Source of the DNA: Streptomyces sp. SCSIO 30461
Lineage (GTDB): Bacteria > Actinomycetota > Actinomycetes > Streptomycetales > Streptomycetaceae
Direction of reading: 5' to 3'
Length of the DNA: 64,000 bases
NCBI RefSeq assembly: GCF_037023745.1
Contig: NZ_CP146101.1
Location: 558,001-622,000, forward strand
The notes beneath the pieces were generated by a model. That model was not told the DNA's origin and did no database searches. It saw nothing but the letters and a program-made list of their open reading frames with translations. Below, piece by piece: positions 8,834 to 18,920 of the stretch. The position numbers were made by a program, and so were the translations under genes. Each line of letters begins with the position of its first letter. Position 1 is the first letter of the stretch.

Positions 8834-9715
8834 ATGTCACTGACCAGACGTGGTTTCCTCGCGGGCGCGGGCGTCGCGTCCGCCACCGCCCTGGTAGGGG
8901 CGTCACCGGCAGCCGCCGCCGGGCGTTCCGGGCCGCGGGTGCTCGGCACCCGGGACTGGATGAGCGGCCTCGACGGCAGCCGGGCGCTGGCGACCCTCAC
9001 CATCCCGGGTACGCATGACTCCGGCGCCCGTTTCGGGGGGCCGTGGCCGGAATGCCAGAACACCACCATCGCCCGGCAACTCGAAGCCGGTATCCGCTTC
9101 CTCGACATACGCTGCCGGGCCATCGACGGCTCCTTCGCCATCCACCACGGCTCGTTCTTCCAGAACATGATGTTCGGCGACGTCCTCGTCGCCTGCCGCG
9201 CCTTCCTGGCCGCGCACCCCGGCGAGACCGTGCTCATGCGGGTGAAGCAGGAGTACTCGGGGGAGAGCGACGCCGTCTTCCGCGCCATCTTCGACAACTA
9301 CCTGGACGTGCGGGGCTGGCGCTCGCTCTTCAGGATCGGCGACAGCCTGCCCGCACTCGGCGAGGCGCGCGGCAAGGTGGTCCTCATCGCCGACCAGGGC
9401 GGGCTGCCCGGACTGAAGTGGTGGGACGGAAACGCCTTCGACATCCAGGACGCTTACAACGACCTGCCATGGGACAAGTACCCCAAGGTCGAGGCGCATC
9501 TGCGCAAGGCCGTCGCGCAGCCGGGCAAGCTGTACATCGACTTCGTGAGCACGTCGGCCTATCTGCCGCCCCGCTGGAACTCCGACGACCTCAACCCCCG
9601 GGTGCACCGCTTCCTGGACGGCACGGCCGGTAGCTGGAAAGGCCTCGGGATCGTGCCGATGGACTACCCGAACACCCGCGCCGGGCTGGTCGAATCGCTC
9701 ATCCGGCACAACTGA
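8834..9715 (+). CDS. Secreted phosphatidylinositol-specific phospholipase C
   Basis: 293 aa with a twin-arginine-like signal (SLTRRGFLAGAGV) and AAAA cleavage region. The PI-PLC X domain follows: LTIPGTHDSGA with the first catalytic His, FLDIRCRAID, FAIHHGSFFQN with the second His, FLAAHPGETVLMRVKQE and LIADQGGLPG. The family cleaves phosphatidylinositol to cyclic inositol phosphate and diacylglycerol. GAGGAGG at 8821-8827 precedes the ATG at 8834. It stands alone between the nucleotidase and a minus-strand two-component system, together forming a small cluster of exported phosphoester-cleaving enzymes. Confidence 0.92.
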   Translation: MSLTRRGFLAGAGVASATALVGASPAAAAGRSGPRVLGTRDWMSGLDGSRALATLTIPGTHDSGARFGGPWPECQNTTIARQLEAGIRFLDIRCRAIDGSFAIHHGSFFQNMMFGDVLVACRAFLAAHPGETVLMRVKQEYSGESDAVFRAIFDNYLDVRGWRSLFRIGDSLPALGEARGKVVLIADQGGLPGLKWWDGNAFDIQDAYNDLPWDKYPKVEAHLRKAVAQPGKLYIDFVSTSAYLPPRWNSDDLNPRVHRFLDGTAGSWKGLGIVPMDYPNTRAGLVESLIRHN

Positions 9716-9863
9716 CGGCCGGACGGCGACCCGAGTCAGACCGCTGAGACCGCCGAGTGCTGCTTCCGGTCCTGGACGAGGAGCCCCAGCGGCACCTCGT
9801 CCAGGAGTTCGCCCATGGCCCGGGCCGAGGAACGCAGACCAAAGCCCAGTCAGCTGCACAGGG

Positions 9864-11276
9864 TCAGGACGGCACCGAGGCGGGCGGCGGAGTCGGGGCA
9901 CCGGGCAGCCGGATCTCGGCGACCGTCCCGCCGCCCTCCGCCGGGCGCAGCGCCACCTCGCCGCCCGCCTGCCGCACCGTGCGGGCCACGATCGACAGAC
10001 CGAGGCCGGAGCCAGGCAGCGCACGTGCGGACGGGGAGCGCCAGAACCGTTCGAAGACGTGCGGCAGTTCATCGGGAGGCACTCCCGGACCGTGGTCGCG
10101 CACGGTCAGCGCACCCCGGTCGAGCAGCACTTCGATCCGCCCGCGAGGCGGGGAGAACTTCACCGCGTTGTCCAGCACATTGACCAGTGCGCGTTCCAAC
10201 GTGGCCGGGTCGGCTCGCACGTACCAGGGGCGCAGCTCGGCCTCGATCGTCAGCTCGGGGCCGCGCAACCGGGCCCGCTCCAGGGCCGTGCGCGCGATCT
10301 CGTGCAGCCCGACCACCTGGATCGCGCCCGGTGCCGCGCTGTCCGGCCTGGACAGCTCCTGGAGATCACCGATCAGTACCGCGAGCTCGCTCATCTGCGC
10401 CTTCACAGATGCCAGCAGGGCCGCCCGGTCGTCGGGCGGCAGCGCGCGGCCGGTCTGCTCACTACGGGCCAGCAGATCGATGTTGGTCCGCAGCGAGGTC
10501 AGCGGCGTGCGCAGTTCATGCCCCGCGTCGGCGATCAGCTGCTGCTGGCGGTCGCGGGACGTGGCCAGCGCGGAGGTCATCTGGTTGAAGGAGCGGGACA
10601 GGCGGGCGATCTCGTCCTCGCCCTCGACGGGGATGCGCACGGTCAGGTCCTCGGTGCGGGCTACATGCTCCACCGCCTCGGTCAGCCGGTCCACCGGCTT
10701 GAGCCCGGTCCTGGCGACCCAGAGTCCGGCGGCACCTGCGGCGAGCACACCGACTCCCGCGAGCACGGCCAGCACCAGGGCCAGGCGGTCGAGCGACCCG
10801 TCGATCTCATCGAGGGGGCGTGCGACGGACACGGTGACCGTCTGCTTGCCGAAGCCCGGCAGCTTTATCTGCGTGGTGTGCACCCGTACCTCGGCCCCGC
10901 TGTCGGTGGTGCTGCCGTGCAGGGCGTCCAACGCGGTGCCCCGGGCCACATCGAGGTCCTCGGGCCTCACCTTCACCGGCTGGGAGTCCTGGGCGACACA
11001 GCGGGAGCCGTCGGCACCGATGACCTGCACATACGCGAAGGCCCTGCCTGTGCCCCCGGTCGAGTCCTGCCCGGCCCGGCATGCGGCGAGGGCCTGGTCG
11101 ACCGTTCTGATCGGAGCGCTGGTGTTGCGCAGCGAGGTGTCCAGTTCCTGACGCAGCTGCGCTCGGGTGAGCAACCAGCTGGTCACGGCCACCGCGGCGA
11201 CTGCCATGGCGACCGCGGTCGCCGTCAGGAGGGCCAGCCGTGACCGCAGTGGCAGCGCCTGGAACCGGCGGATCAC
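9864..11276 (-). CDS. Two-component sensor histidine kinase
   Basis: 470 aa. Two membrane segments (about residues 15-35 and 165-190) bracket an extracytoplasmic sensor region. Then come a HAMP segment, the dimerisation and phosphoacceptor motif [13 protein letters not shown] with His near residue 255, and an ATPase domain with [12 protein letters not shown] (N box), VRDHGPGVP (G1) and GSGLGLSIV (G2). It phosphorylates the response regulator whose stop overlaps this gene's start by four bases. The serine protease next upstream is a plausible target, as in envelope-stress systems. The signal sensed cannot be read from the sequence. Confidence 0.92.
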   Translation of the reverse strand: MIRRFQALPLRSRLALLTATAVAMAVAAVAVTSWLLTRAQLRQELDTSLRNTSAPIRTVDQALAACRAGQDSTGGTGRAFAYVQVIGADGSRCVAQDSQPVKVRPEDLDVARGTALDALHGSTTDSGAEVRVHTTQIKLPGFGKQTVTVSVARPLDEIDGSLDRLALVLAVLAGVGVLAAGAAGLWVARTGLKPVDRLTEAVEHVARTEDLTVRIPVEGEDEIARLSRSFNQMTSALATSRDRQQQLIADAGHELRTPLTSLRTNIDLLARSEQTGRALPPDDRAALLASVKAQMSELAVLIGDLQELSRPDSAAPGAIQVVGLHEIARTALERARLRGPELTIEAELRPWYVRADPATLERALVNVLDNAVKFSPPRGRIEVLLDRGALTVRDHGPGVPPDELPHVFERFWRSPSARALPGSGLGLSIVARTVRQAGGEVALRPAEGGGTVAEIRLPGAPTPPPASVPS

Positions 11277-12013
11277 TCCGGAGATCCTTCCCGTAGCGTG
11301 TAGCCGACCCCGCGCACCGTCTGGACCAGCCGCGGCTCGCCGCCGGCCTCGGTCTTGCGGCGCAGGTACATCACGTACACATCCAGTGAGTTGGAGCTCG
11401 GCTCGAAGTCGAAGCCCCAGACGGACTTGAGGATCTGCTCCCGGGTGAGCACCTGGCGGGGATGCGTGAGGAACAGCTCCAGCAGCGAGAACTCGGTGCG
11501 GGTGAGCTCGACCCGGCGCTCGCCCCGGGTGACCTCGCGGGTCGTCGGGTCCATCCGCAGGTCGGCGAAGGTCAGCGTGCCGCCGTCCTTGTCGGGTGCG
11601 CTGCCGGCCACCGCGGAGTACGCGCTGCGCCGTAGCAGCGCCCTGATCCGGGCGAGCAGTTCGTCCAGCTCGAAGGGTTTCACCAGGTAGTCGTCGGCCC
11701 CGGCGTCGAGTCCGGTGACCCGGTCGCCGACGGTGTCCCGGGCCGTGAGCATCAGGATCGGCAGCGTCGACCCCGAGGCGCGGATACGGCGGGCGGCCGT
11801 GAGGCCGTCCATGCGCGGCATCTGCACATCGAGCACGACCAGGTCGGGCGCGTACGACAACACCTTGGCGAGGGCGTCAGTACCGTCGACGGCGACCTCG
11901 GTGGTGTAACCCTCGAACGCCAGGCTGCGCTGGAGCGCCTCGCGTACGGCGGGCTCGTCGTCGACGATGAGGATGCGGTCGCCGTGTTCGTCTGTGCCCG
12001 GTGCTGTCGTCAT
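11273..12013 (-). CDS. OmpR-type response regulator
   Basis: 246 aa. Receiver domain: ILIVDDEPA (acidic pair), phosphoacceptor Asp62 in [13 protein letters not shown], conserved Thr in LMLTARD, and Lys in [12 protein letters not shown]. The C-terminal winged helix has [20 protein letters not shown] and VYVMYLRRK. It partners with the overlapping histidine kinase. A trypsin-like protease gene lies 20 bases upstream on the same strand, so the three genes probably form one operon. Confidence 0.93.
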   Translation of the reverse strand: MTTAPGTDEHGDRILIVDDEPAVREALQRSLAFEGYTTEVAVDGTDALAKVLSYAPDLVVLDVQMPRMDGLTAARRIRASGSTLPILMLTARDTVGDRVTGLDAGADDYLVKPFELDELLARIRALLRRSAYSAVAGSAPDKDGGTLTFADLRMDPTTREVTRGERRVELTRTEFSLLELFLTHPRQVLTREQILKSVWGFDFEPSSNSLDVYVMYLRRKTEAGGEPRLVQTVRGVGYTLREGSPE

Positions 12014-12033
12014 GCAGTCAGCGTCGCACGACC

Positions 12034-13059
12034 TCAGAAGGAGGACCCGGACGACCCGTCCCGGAGGCTGCCCAGGTCGGCCTTGACGGTGTCGACCGGG
12101 ATGGCGAAGCCGAGGCCGACGCTGCCCGCGCTTGAACTGTCCGCGGCGGTGGGCGAGTACATGGCCGAGTTGATCCCGATGATCTCGCCGTTCATGTCGA
12201 TCAGGGCGCCGCCGGAGTTGCCGGGGTTGAGGGAGGCGTCGGTCTGGATCGCCTTGTAGGTGGTCTTGGAGTCACCGGTGTCCCCGTTGAACTGCCGCCC
12301 ACCGAACTCGAAGGGCCAGCCCTGGCGGGGGTCCTGCTGCCGCCCGCGGTTCTCGTTGCCGTCGTCCTTGGCCACGGTGACATCGCGGTTGAGAGCCGAG
12401 ACGATGCCGCTCGTCACGGTGCCGGTGAGGCCCTCGGGGGAACCGATCGCCACGACCTCGTCGCCCACCTTGACGCTGTCGGATTCACCGAGTGCGGCCG
12501 GCGTGAGGCCTTCGGCGTCCCGCAGTTTGATCAGGGCCAGGTCCTTGTCCGGGTCGGTGCCGACGACATCGGCGGTACCGGTGCTGCCGTCGCTGAGGGT
12601 CACCTTGACGGTCTCGGCTCCGGAGACGACGTGGTTGTTGGTGATGATCTCCCCGTCCTTGGTGATGATCACGCCGGACCCGGTGGACTGGCCAGCGGAG
12701 GTGGCCGCGCCGATCTCCACGATGCTCGGCGACACGGCGGCGGCGACCCCGGCGACGGTGCCCTTGCTGCTCTGGGCGACCGTCGTCCCGTTCACCGAAC
12801 TCTGCGCGGCCGTCGCGGTGCCGTGTCCGGTGTACCGGTCCACGAGCGTCGCGGCCCCGCCGCCGACCGCCGCCGCCACGATCGCGACAGTGGCGATCAG
12901 CGCGACGGGCCGCTTGGCCCGCGCGCGGTGCCGCGGCTCCGGCTGCCCGGGTGTGACCTCGGGCGCGTACGGGGGCGGCGCGGGGTGGCCCGCTTCCCCG
13001 AAGCCCGCGTACGGGTACTGGTCCGTGCTGCTGTCGCTGCTGCGGTGGTAGTCGGTCAT
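12034..13059 (-). CDS. Membrane-anchored trypsin-like serine protease (HtrA/DegP-like, no PDZ)
   Basis: 341 aa. A Pro/Tyr-rich cytoplasmic N-terminus, one membrane segment ([19 protein letters not shown]), then a trypsin-fold domain with the triad His in ITNNHVV, Asp in DKDLALIKL and Ser in [11 protein letters not shown]. The protein ends soon after [14 protein letters not shown], so the PDZ domain of classical HtrA proteins is missing. Such proteases degrade misfolded exported proteins or cut membrane signalling proteins. Being first in the likely protease-regulator-kinase unit, it may act in the same envelope response. A loop rich in Asn/Arg/Gln precedes the catalytic Ser. Confidence 0.9.
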   Translation of the reverse strand: MTDYHRSSDSSTDQYPYAGFGEAGHPAPPPYAPEVTPGQPEPRHRARAKRPVALIATVAIVAAAVGGGAATLVDRYTGHGTATAAQSSVNGTTVAQSSKGTVAGVAAAVSPSIVEIGAATSAGQSTGSGVIITKDGEIITNNHVVSGAETVKVTLSDGSTGTADVVGTDPDKDLALIKLRDAEGLTPAALGESDSVKVGDEVVAIGSPEGLTGTVTSGIVSALNRDVTVAKDDGNENRGRQQDPRQGWPFEFGGRQFNGDTGDSKTTYKAIQTDASLNPGNSGGALIDMNGEIIGINSAMYSPTAADSSSAGSVGLGFAIPVDTVKADLGSLRDGSSGSSF

Positions 13060-13205
13060 GGTGTGAGTCTCGGATCACGAGATGAGAGGTCCCTGAGACC
13101 TCCCTGAGAACCGGACCAGAACCGTGTCAGCCCGGCATAAAGCTCTCCGGAGTGCCCGGCGGGGCCTTCGAGGAACCGGTACGGACGGGACAGCCCGCAG
13201 CAACG

Positions 13206-13284
13206 GCAGGAGCGGCGGACGATCAGGAGTAGCCGCAGGAGCGGTGGACCCTCAGGAGCAACCGCAGGAGTGGCGGACGATCAG
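13206..13284. repeat. 29-bp tandem repeat (2.7 copies) across the lacI-type gene 3' end
   Basis: Units begin at 13206, 13235 and 13264, each opening with GCAGGAG and sharing GGCGGACGATCAG with a few mismatches. The last unit and a few bases of the second code the C-terminal residues VRHSCGCS and the stop; the other copies lie downstream of it. The array seems to be a duplication of the 3' end of the regulator gene. Confidence 0.88.
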
Positions 13285-14274
13285 CGCGGACGGGAACTGC
13301 TTCACCCGCTCCCGCCTCGAACCCATGACCCGCAACCCGTCATCCAGCACCAGGTCCACCGCCGCGCGCGCCATCGCCGGTCGGTCCGATGCGATCGTGG
13401 TCAGCGGCGGGTCCGTCAGCGCCGCTTCCTTCACGTCGTCGAAGCCCGCCACCGCCAGCTCACCCGGTACGTCGATCCGCAGCTCGCGCGCCGCGCGCAG
13501 CACGCCGATCGCCTGGTCGTCGGTGGCACAGAAGATCGCGGGGGGCCTTTCCGGCCCGGACAACAGCTTGAGGGCCACCAAGTAGGCGTCGTAGCGGTTG
13601 TAGGGGGCCTGGAACAGCCGGCCGTCCGTGGGCCGCCCGGACTCCAGCATGGCGCGGCGCCAGCCTTCGACGTGGTCGGCGACCGGGTCGCCCACCGCCG
13701 GGGTGTTGTCGATACCGCCGAGACAGGCGACGTATTCGTGGCCGTGTTCCAGCAGATGCCGGGTCGCGAGCTGGGCGCCGCCGATGTCGTCCGTCACGAC
13801 GGCGACGTCGTCGATCGCCTCGGGGCGCTCGTGCAGCAGCACGACGCGGGCGTCCCACGCCTCGATCTCCGCCGCGGCGCGCTCGCTCATGCCCTGGCTG
13901 ACCAGGATCAGCCCGGCCACCCGCATACCGAGGAAGGCCCGCAGATAGTGGACCTCGCGCTCGTCCCGGTAGTCGGAGTTGCCGACGAGGACCATCTTTC
14001 CGCGGTCCGCCGCCGCCCTCTCCACCGCGTGCGCCATCTCCGCGAAGAAAGGCTGGCGGGCGTCGGGGACGATCATGCCTATGAGGTCGGTGCGCCGTGA
14101 AGCCATCGCCTGGGCAACCCGGTCGGGCCGGTAGCCCAGCTCCTTGATCGCGGCGAGTACCCGCTCGCGCGTGGCCGGGGCGACCGGCCTGGGTCCGTTG
14201 TTGATGACATAACTGACGACAGCGGTGGACGTACCCGCCAGTCGTGCGACGTCATCCCTCGTCACCTTGGCCAC
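13252..14274 (-). CDS. LacI-family transcriptional regulator
   Basis: 340 aa. The N-terminal helix-turn-helix and hinge helix are canonical: [22 protein letters not shown] then [23 protein letters not shown]. The remainder is a periplasmic-binding-protein fold that should bind a sugar or other small effector ([36 protein letters not shown]). The start is GTG; TAGACT lies six bases before it, so a leaderless mRNA is likely. The C-terminus ends in a His-Ser-Cys-Gly-Cys motif at the tandem repeat. No sugar-uptake operon is adjacent, so its target is unknown. It lies next to glnR as in other Streptomyces. Confidence 0.92.
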   Translation of the reverse strand: MAKVTRDDVARLAGTSTAVVSYVINNGPRPVAPATRERVLAAIKELGYRPDRVAQAMASRRTDLIGMIVPDARQPFFAEMAHAVERAAADRGKMVLVGNSDYRDEREVHYLRAFLGMRVAGLILVSQGMSERAAAEIEAWDARVVLLHERPEAIDDVAVVTDDIGGAQLATRHLLEHGHEYVACLGGIDNTPAVGDPVADHVEGWRRAMLESGRPTDGRLFQAPYNRYDAYLVALKLLSGPERPPAIFCATDDQAIGVLRAARELRIDVPGELAVAGFDDVKEAALTDPPLTTIASDRPAMARAAVDLVLDDGLRVMGSRRERVKQFPSALIVRHSCGCS

Positions 14275-14297
14275 GCGCGAAGTCTACGCGTGGTGAC

Positions 14298-15077
14298 TCA
14301 CCTCTGGGCAGGGCTTACGGCTGCTTCCTGTTCTTCGGTTCGGCCCTCCGCACGCGTGGTCGAAGCAGGCGTCTTCGCCTTGGCTTCTTCGGCCGCACGT
14401 TCGACCTTCTCGGGGGCGACGAAGCGGTAGCCCACGTTCCGGACGGTGCCGATCAGCGACTCGTGCTCGGGACCGAGCTTGGCGCGCAGCCGCCGCACAT
14501 GCACGTCGACCGTGCGCGTACCGCCGAAGTAGTCGTAGCCCCACACCTCCTGAAGGAGCTGGGCCCGGGTGAAGACCCGGCCGGGGTGCTGCGCCAGGTA
14601 CTTCAGCAGCTCGAACTCCTTGAAGGTCAGGTCCAGCACCCTGCCCTTCAGCTTGGCGCTGTACGTGGCCTCGTCCACGGACAGGTCGCCGTTGCGGATC
14701 TCCATCGGGGAGTCGTCCGCGGTGATCTGCTGGCGGCCCATCGCCAGCCGGAGCCTGGCCTCCACTTCCGCCGGGCCGGCGGTGTCGAGCAGTACGTCGT
14801 CGATGCCCCAGTCGGCGGTGACGGCTGCGAGACCGCCCTCGGTGACGACCAGGAGCAGCGGGCAGCCGGGCCCGGTGGAGCGCAGCAGCTGGCAGAGGCT
14901 GCGGACCTGCGGGAGGTCGCGGCGGCCGTCGACCAGGATCACGTCGGCGCCGGGCGTGTCGACCAGGGCCGGGCCCTCGGCCGGGGCGACCCGCACATTG
15001 TGGAGCAGCAGGCCGAGTGCCGGGAGCACCTCGGTCGACGGCTGGAGTGCGTTGGTGAGGAGCAGGAGAGAGCTCAT
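14298..15077 (-). CDS. glnR: Global nitrogen response regulator GlnR
   Basis: 259 aa. The N-terminal sequence [14 protein letters not shown] matches GlnR as I know it, and the conserved Asp50 lies in [10 protein letters not shown]. GlnR is an orphan OmpR-type regulator that does not use classical phosphorylation; it controls ammonium uptake and assimilation genes. The C-terminal winged helix contains [35 protein letters not shown] and RNVGYRF. The tail after residue 225 is charged and low complexity, variable in the family. The ATG at 15077 is preferred over the upstream in-frame start at 15140 because it gives the conserved N-terminus. Confidence 0.95.
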   Translation of the reverse strand: MSSLLLLTNALQPSTEVLPALGLLLHNVRVAPAEGPALVDTPGADVILVDGRRDLPQVRSLCQLLRSTGPGCPLLLVVTEGGLAAVTADWGIDDVLLDTAGPAEVEARLRLAMGRQQITADDSPMEIRNGDLSVDEATYSAKLKGRVLDLTFKEFELLKYLAQHPGRVFTRAQLLQEVWGYDYFGGTRTVDVHVRRLRAKLGPEHESLIGTVRNVGYRFVAPEKVERAAEEAKAKTPASTTRAEGRTEEQEAAVSPAQR

Positions 15078-15323
15078 CGGGCCCCACCTGCCAGGCTCGG
15101 ATGGTGGTTCGTCCTGCGGCTGCGGTGCGTCGTGCGACATTCGCGCGTGCTGCGACTGTCGCCGTCGTGCGCGGTTGGCTCGCCCATCACGTCGGTTTCT
15201 CCTCGTCCCCGCGTCCTAGGGGTCTGCGATTTCCTCGTTCACCTGTCTGTAACAACGGACTGGAAACACAAAAGGACCCGGGGGCTGCATTGCCCGGATC
15301 CTCTGCCCAGCAGAATAGACCAC

Positions 15324-16196
15324 ATGGGTTCCGCGTCAGAGGCTCGATTTCACTATGTGGATGTTCCTTCGGTCACTGATGGCCTCCGGCACGCCACTTC
15401 GGGGACAACCTTGACCACGATTTTGCGTACCGCCGACGGTGTGGGCGTCGAGGCCCGTTACGAACCGCGCACGGCCACGTCACCGGGTGATGCGACCGAT
15501 ACCGCGATTGTGCTCGCCCACGGCTTCACCGGCTCGGCGGACCGGCCCGCGGTGCGCCGGGCCGCCGCCGTCTTCGCCCGTTACGCGGCGGTGGTCACCT
15601 TCTCCTTCCGTGGCCATGGACGCTCGGGTGGGCGTTCCACGGTCGGCGACCGCGAGGTGCTCGACCTCGCGGCGGCGGTGGCCTGGGCGCGGTCGCTGGG
15701 GCACAGCAGGGTGGTGACGGTGGGGTTCTCGATGGGTGGTTCCGTGGTGCTGCGGCACGCGGCGCTCTTCCGCGCAGACGAGCAGACCCGCGGCGCGCAC
15801 ACGGACGCGGTCGTCGCCGTCAGCGCCCCGGCCCGCTGGTACTACCGGGGTACTGCCCCGATGCGCAGACTCCACTGGCTGGTCAGCCGGCCCGTCGGCC
15901 GACTCGTGGGCCGCTACGGCTTCGGGACCCGTATCCACCACGCGGAATGGGACCCCGTGCCGCTCTCCCCGGTCGAAGCCGTCCCGCTGATCGCGCCGAC
16001 CCCGCTCCTGGTGGTGCACGGCGACCGGGACCCGTACTTCCCGCTGGACCATCCGCGCATGCTCGCCGCGGCGGGTCCGTGCGTGCTGTGGCTTGAGCCC
16101 GGCATGGGACATGCCGAGAACGCGGCGGACGACGAGCTGCTGGGGCGTATCGGGGACTGGCTCGTCCGCGCATGGACCATGATGGATACCCGATGA
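15324..16196 (+). CDS. Alpha/beta hydrolase
   Basis: 290 aa. Alpha/beta hydrolase fold: IVLAHGFTGS (oxyanion HG motif), FSFRGHGRSGG, nucleophile elbow VGFSMGGSV with Ser, VVHGDRDPYFP (Asp) and GMGHAE (catalytic His). This combination suggests an esterase or lipase-like activity; the substrate is unknown. The ATG at 15324 has no good ribosome-binding site. It is divergent from glnR with a 246-base shared upstream region and is followed by the MoaD-like gene 57 bases later, probably cotranscribed. Confidence 0.85.
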   Translation: MGSASEARFHYVDVPSVTDGLRHATSGTTLTTILRTADGVGVEARYEPRTATSPGDATDTAIVLAHGFTGSADRPAVRRAAAVFARYAAVVTFSFRGHGRSGGRSTVGDREVLDLAAAVAWARSLGHSRVVTVGFSMGGSVVLRHAALFRADEQTRGAHTDAVVAVSAPARWYYRGTAPMRRLHWLVSRPVGRLVGRYGFGTRIHHAEWDPVPLSPVEAVPLIAPTPLLVVHGDRDPYFPLDHPRMLAAAGPCVLWLEPGMGHAENAADDELLGRIGDWLVRAWTMMDTR

Positions 16197-16253
16197 CGAG
16201 AGTGACCGGTGTGAGCCGGGAGCATCGGGAGTGACAGGAGTGAGGAGCGTCTG

Positions 16254-16508
16254 ATGGCAGCGGGGACCATCCGCTACTGGGCCGCGGCCAAGGCGGCCGC
16301 AGGTGTGGCCGAGGAGCCCTACGCCGCGGAGACCCTCGCCGAGGCGCTGGAAGCCGCGCGCGAGAGGCACCCGGGCGAGCTCGTCCGGGTACTGCTGCGC
16401 TGCTCGTTCCTCGTGGACGGCGATCCCGTCGGGACGCGTGGACATGAGACGGTACGGCTTGCCGAGGGCGGCACGGTCGAGGTGCTCCCGCCGTTCGCAG
16501 GAGGATGA
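16254..16508 (+). CDS. MoaD/ThiS-family sulfur carrier protein
   Basis: 84 aa ending in the diagnostic Gly-Gly (PPFAGG). The beta-grasp pattern IRYWAAAKAAAGV, the Leu-rich helix and SFLVDGDPV fit small molybdopterin-synthase subunits, whose C-terminal glycine is adenylated and thiocarboxylated to donate sulfur. GAGGAGCG precedes the ATG. No moaE or thiamine genes are adjacent, so its partner is elsewhere. It is followed after 10 bases by a membrane-protein gene. Confidence 0.85.
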   Translation: MAAGTIRYWAAAKAAAGVAEEPYAAETLAEALEAARERHPGELVRVLLRCSFLVDGDPVGTRGHETVRLAEGGTVEVLPPFAGG

Positions 16509-16518
16509 ACCGCACAGC

Positions 16519-17583
16519 ATGAGCAGCGATCACCAGCAGCCTTACGACTCGTACGGGGCGAACGAGCCGTACGACCCCCAGGGCACCCAGACCTGGGAGG
16601 GCCGGACCCGGGACACCCAGTACCAGCCGCAGCAGCCGCTCGGCACGCCCGCGGCATCCGCCCCGCTCCCGCAGCAGTCGCAGCACGAGCACGCGGCGAT
16701 GCCGGCCGCCCAGGCCGCGCATCCGCTGCCGCCCGAGGCACCGCTTCCCGGTACGGGCGACGGCACCGGGTACGGCGCGTCCTCCCCCCTCGGCACCGCC
16801 AGGATCACCGACGCCCAGCGTGCCCGCGCCGAGGGGCGTTCACCGATCATCCCGCCGGGCATCCAGCCCGCGGGCCTGACCGCCGTCGCCGGTCTGCTGC
16901 TGGCCGCCGCCGCTGCCACCGGGTCCTCGTACACGGTCCTCGTACCGCTCGTCCTGCTGCAGGCCGTCACAGCGGCCGGCTGGTTCCGGCTGAACGGCAT
17001 GTGGCCTGCACGCCAGGGCATCGCGCTGGCCTTCGCGGGCGGTCTGGTCGCTGACGTGGCGATGCTCGCTGCGGGCCGTGGCAGTGCTCCCGCCGCGATC
17101 CTCGGCACTCTCGGCGTCTGGGTGCTGCTCACGCTGATACTCCAGCTGCGCAGCCACGCCGCCCCCGACGAGCGGATGTACGGGTTGATGGCCACCGTCG
17201 CCTCGTCCGCTTTGACGATCCTGGCGGCCGGATTTCTCGCCGCCGGCACCGATGCCGTGCTCGTCGGCGGTCTCGCGGTCGCCGCCGCGACCGTCTGCCG
17301 CGCACTGCCGCTGCCCGGTGGCCCCGGCACCGGTGTCGTCTCGCTCGCCGTGGCGTCGCTCGCCGCCGCCGGGGCCGGCGCGCTCGGTGGCGCGGTCGCC
17401 GGGCTCGACGTGCTGCCCGCGACGCTGCTGGGTGCCGGGGCCGGTCTCTGTTCCCTTGTGGGCCTGCGGGTGGCGAGTTACGACTACCCGTCCCGCTTCG
17501 TGCACATGACTGCGGGGGTCGCGCTGCCGCTCACCGCCGCGGCGCCGATCGTGTATCTGCTCGGCCGGGTGCTGGTGCCCTGA
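16519..17583 (+). CDS. Multi-pass membrane protein with disordered N-terminus
   Basis: 354 aa. The first 115 residues are rich in Gln, Pro, Tyr and Gly and look disordered and cytoplasmic. After IIPPGIQPAGL there are about eight hydrophobic segments made mainly of Ala, Leu, Gly and Val (such as VAGLLLAAAAATG and ALTILAAGFLAAG), ending LLGRVLVP. No catalytic motif was seen. The start at 16519 lies 10 bases after the MoaD-like stop, whose GGAGGA serves as the ribosome-binding site. Function unknown; this looks like a conserved Streptomyces integral membrane protein. Confidence 0.75.
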   Translation: MSSDHQQPYDSYGANEPYDPQGTQTWEGRTRDTQYQPQQPLGTPAASAPLPQQSQHEHAAMPAAQAAHPLPPEAPLPGTGDGTGYGASSPLGTARITDAQRARAEGRSPIIPPGIQPAGLTAVAGLLLAAAAATGSSYTVLVPLVLLQAVTAAGWFRLNGMWPARQGIALAFAGGLVADVAMLAAGRGSAPAAILGTLGVWVLLTLILQLRSHAAPDERMYGLMATVASSALTILAAGFLAAGTDAVLVGGLAVAAATVCRALPLPGGPGTGVVSLAVASLAAAGAGALGGAVAGLDVLPATLLGAGAGLCSLVGLRVASYDYPSRFVHMTAGVALPLTAAAPIVYLLGRVLVP

Positions 17584-17640
17584 GGGCTGTCCGGCAGCCC
17601 GGGACGCCACAGCCCGGTAGCCCGAGCTCTCATGGAGACC

Positions 17641-17676
17641 CAGAGATCTCTCGGACCTCAGAGATCTCTGGGACCT
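17641..17676. repeat. 18-bp tandem repeat after the membrane-protein gene
   Basis: CAGAGATCTCTCGGACCT (17641-17658) is followed by CAGAGATCTCTGGGACCT (17659-17676), one mismatch apart, and then a degenerate third CAGGGGTCCCAGAGG. Each unit contains the palindrome AGAGATCTCT, so the array can fold in more than one way. Confidence 0.88.
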
Positions 17677-17770
17677 CAGGGGTCCCAGAGGCCGCCGGGA
17701 CCGCAGAAGGCCGCGGCGGTCGCCGGGGCCGCAGAGGGAACTATTCCGCCGCGCCCGCACGTCGGGCATG

Positions 17771-17947
17771 AGGGCGTGTTGCGAAAGTAGCTCCGTCCGC
17801 CCGCAGGGCGGGGCCTGCGGCGTCTGGTGCGTGCGATCGCAAGGCGGAGGATCATCCTCGTACTGGACGTACTTGGATGACTCCGGCAACGCAGCGAGCG
17901 TGCGTGCCAGGCGTCGCGGGTCAGGAGGGACTTTCGCAACACGCCCT
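17771..17947. mobile_element. 177-bp MITE, type A (non-coding inverted-repeat element)
   Basis: Perfect 18-bp terminal inverted repeats, AGGGCGTGTTGCGAAAGT at the left and its reverse complement at the right, enclose 141 bases without a gene. The interior holds a 29-nt hairpin at 17852-17880 with arms TCATCC/GGATGA and GTAC/GTAC. No clear target duplication remains (TG on the left, AG on the right). The shape fits a miniature element moved by a transposase coded elsewhere. It lies between two plus-strand genes, ending 53 bases before the LmeA-like gene. Confidence 0.85.
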
Positions 17948-17999
17948 AGGGCCGGTCCGGTCCCGGTCCGGCCAGACACGGGTGGGGGAACGACACGAC

Positions 18000-18746
18000 A
18001 TGCGCGCGCTGCGAACACTTCTGATCACGGCTCTGGTCCTTGGTGGGCTCTTCACCCTGGCCGACCGGCTCGCGGTCGGCTACGCGGAGAGCGAGGTCGC
18101 GGCCAAGATCAGAAACAGCCAGGGGCTGAGCGCGGACCCCGATGTGTCCATCAACGGCTTCCCTTTCCTGACCCAGGTCGTGAGCTCCGAACTCGATGAC
18201 GTCTCTGTCAGCGTTGGCGGCGTGACGGCCAGGGCCGGCGGCCATGACGTCCAGGTGACCGAGGTCGCCGCCGAGCTGAGCGGTGTCCGCCTCAATGGTC
18301 TGAGCTCGGCCGTCGCGGACCGCGCCACCGGCTCGGCCCGTATCTCATACGCCGACCTCGCCAAGTCGGCGCCCGAGGGCGCGACGGTCTCCTACGCCGG
18401 TGCCGAGCGTGCCGCCAAGGGGCAGGTCAAAATCTCGGGACCGGCCTTGGACCTGCTGGAAAGCACCGGAGTCGATGTCCCGGGCTTCGCCGATGGCCTG
18501 CTGAAGGGCCGCACCATCACGGCGTACAGCACTGTCTCGATCGCCGGTGGCGACACGGTCAGACTGCGCGCCGCCGACCTCCCCGGGCTGCCGGTGCCCG
18601 GCCTCGACGGCATGCTGCGGGAAGCCGTCGACTACGACCTGAAGATCGACGGGATGCCGAAGACGGTCAAGCTGGACAAGGCTCTGGCCGACGAGCAGGG
18701 GCTGCGTTTCTCGGGTGTGGGCACGGGTGTGCGGCTGGCCGGCTGA
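18000..18746 (+). CDS. LmeA-like (DUF2993) exported lipid-binding protein
   Basis: 248 aa. An uncleaved signal or anchor (MRALRTLLITALVLGGLFTL) is followed by a DUF2993 domain, recognised from VAAKIRNSQGLSADPDVSI, GFPFLTQV, an alternating beta-strand pattern and LRAADLPGLPVPGLDGML. DUF2993 includes the mycobacterial periplasmic protein LmeA, linked to lipomannan elongation, and has a lipid-binding barrel fold. GTGGGGGAACGAC before the ATG at 18000 is a weak ribosome-binding site. The MITE ends 53 bases upstream, so the promoter may lie in or next to that element. Confidence 0.8.
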   Translation: MRALRTLLITALVLGGLFTLADRLAVGYAESEVAAKIRNSQGLSADPDVSINGFPFLTQVVSSELDDVSVSVGGVTARAGGHDVQVTEVAAELSGVRLNGLSSAVADRATGSARISYADLAKSAPEGATVSYAGAERAAKGQVKISGPALDLLESTGVDVPGFADGLLKGRTITAYSTVSIAGGDTVRLRAADLPGLPVPGLDGMLREAVDYDLKIDGMPKTVKLDKALADEQGLRFSGVGTGVRLAG

Positions 18747-18920
18747 GCCTCCCGCACGGCACCCGGCTCAAGCCGGTGCCCTTCGGCCGGAGGCAGTCCA
18801 GGAGTCGATGATCGGATTGTGAGACAGAGTCGTCCGATCCGTAGATGCTTGAAGCGATCGGGGGGCCCGGCGCCCCCGCGAGGTGGGCGCGGAGCCGAAG
18901 ATCATTCCGGTATGTGGACG

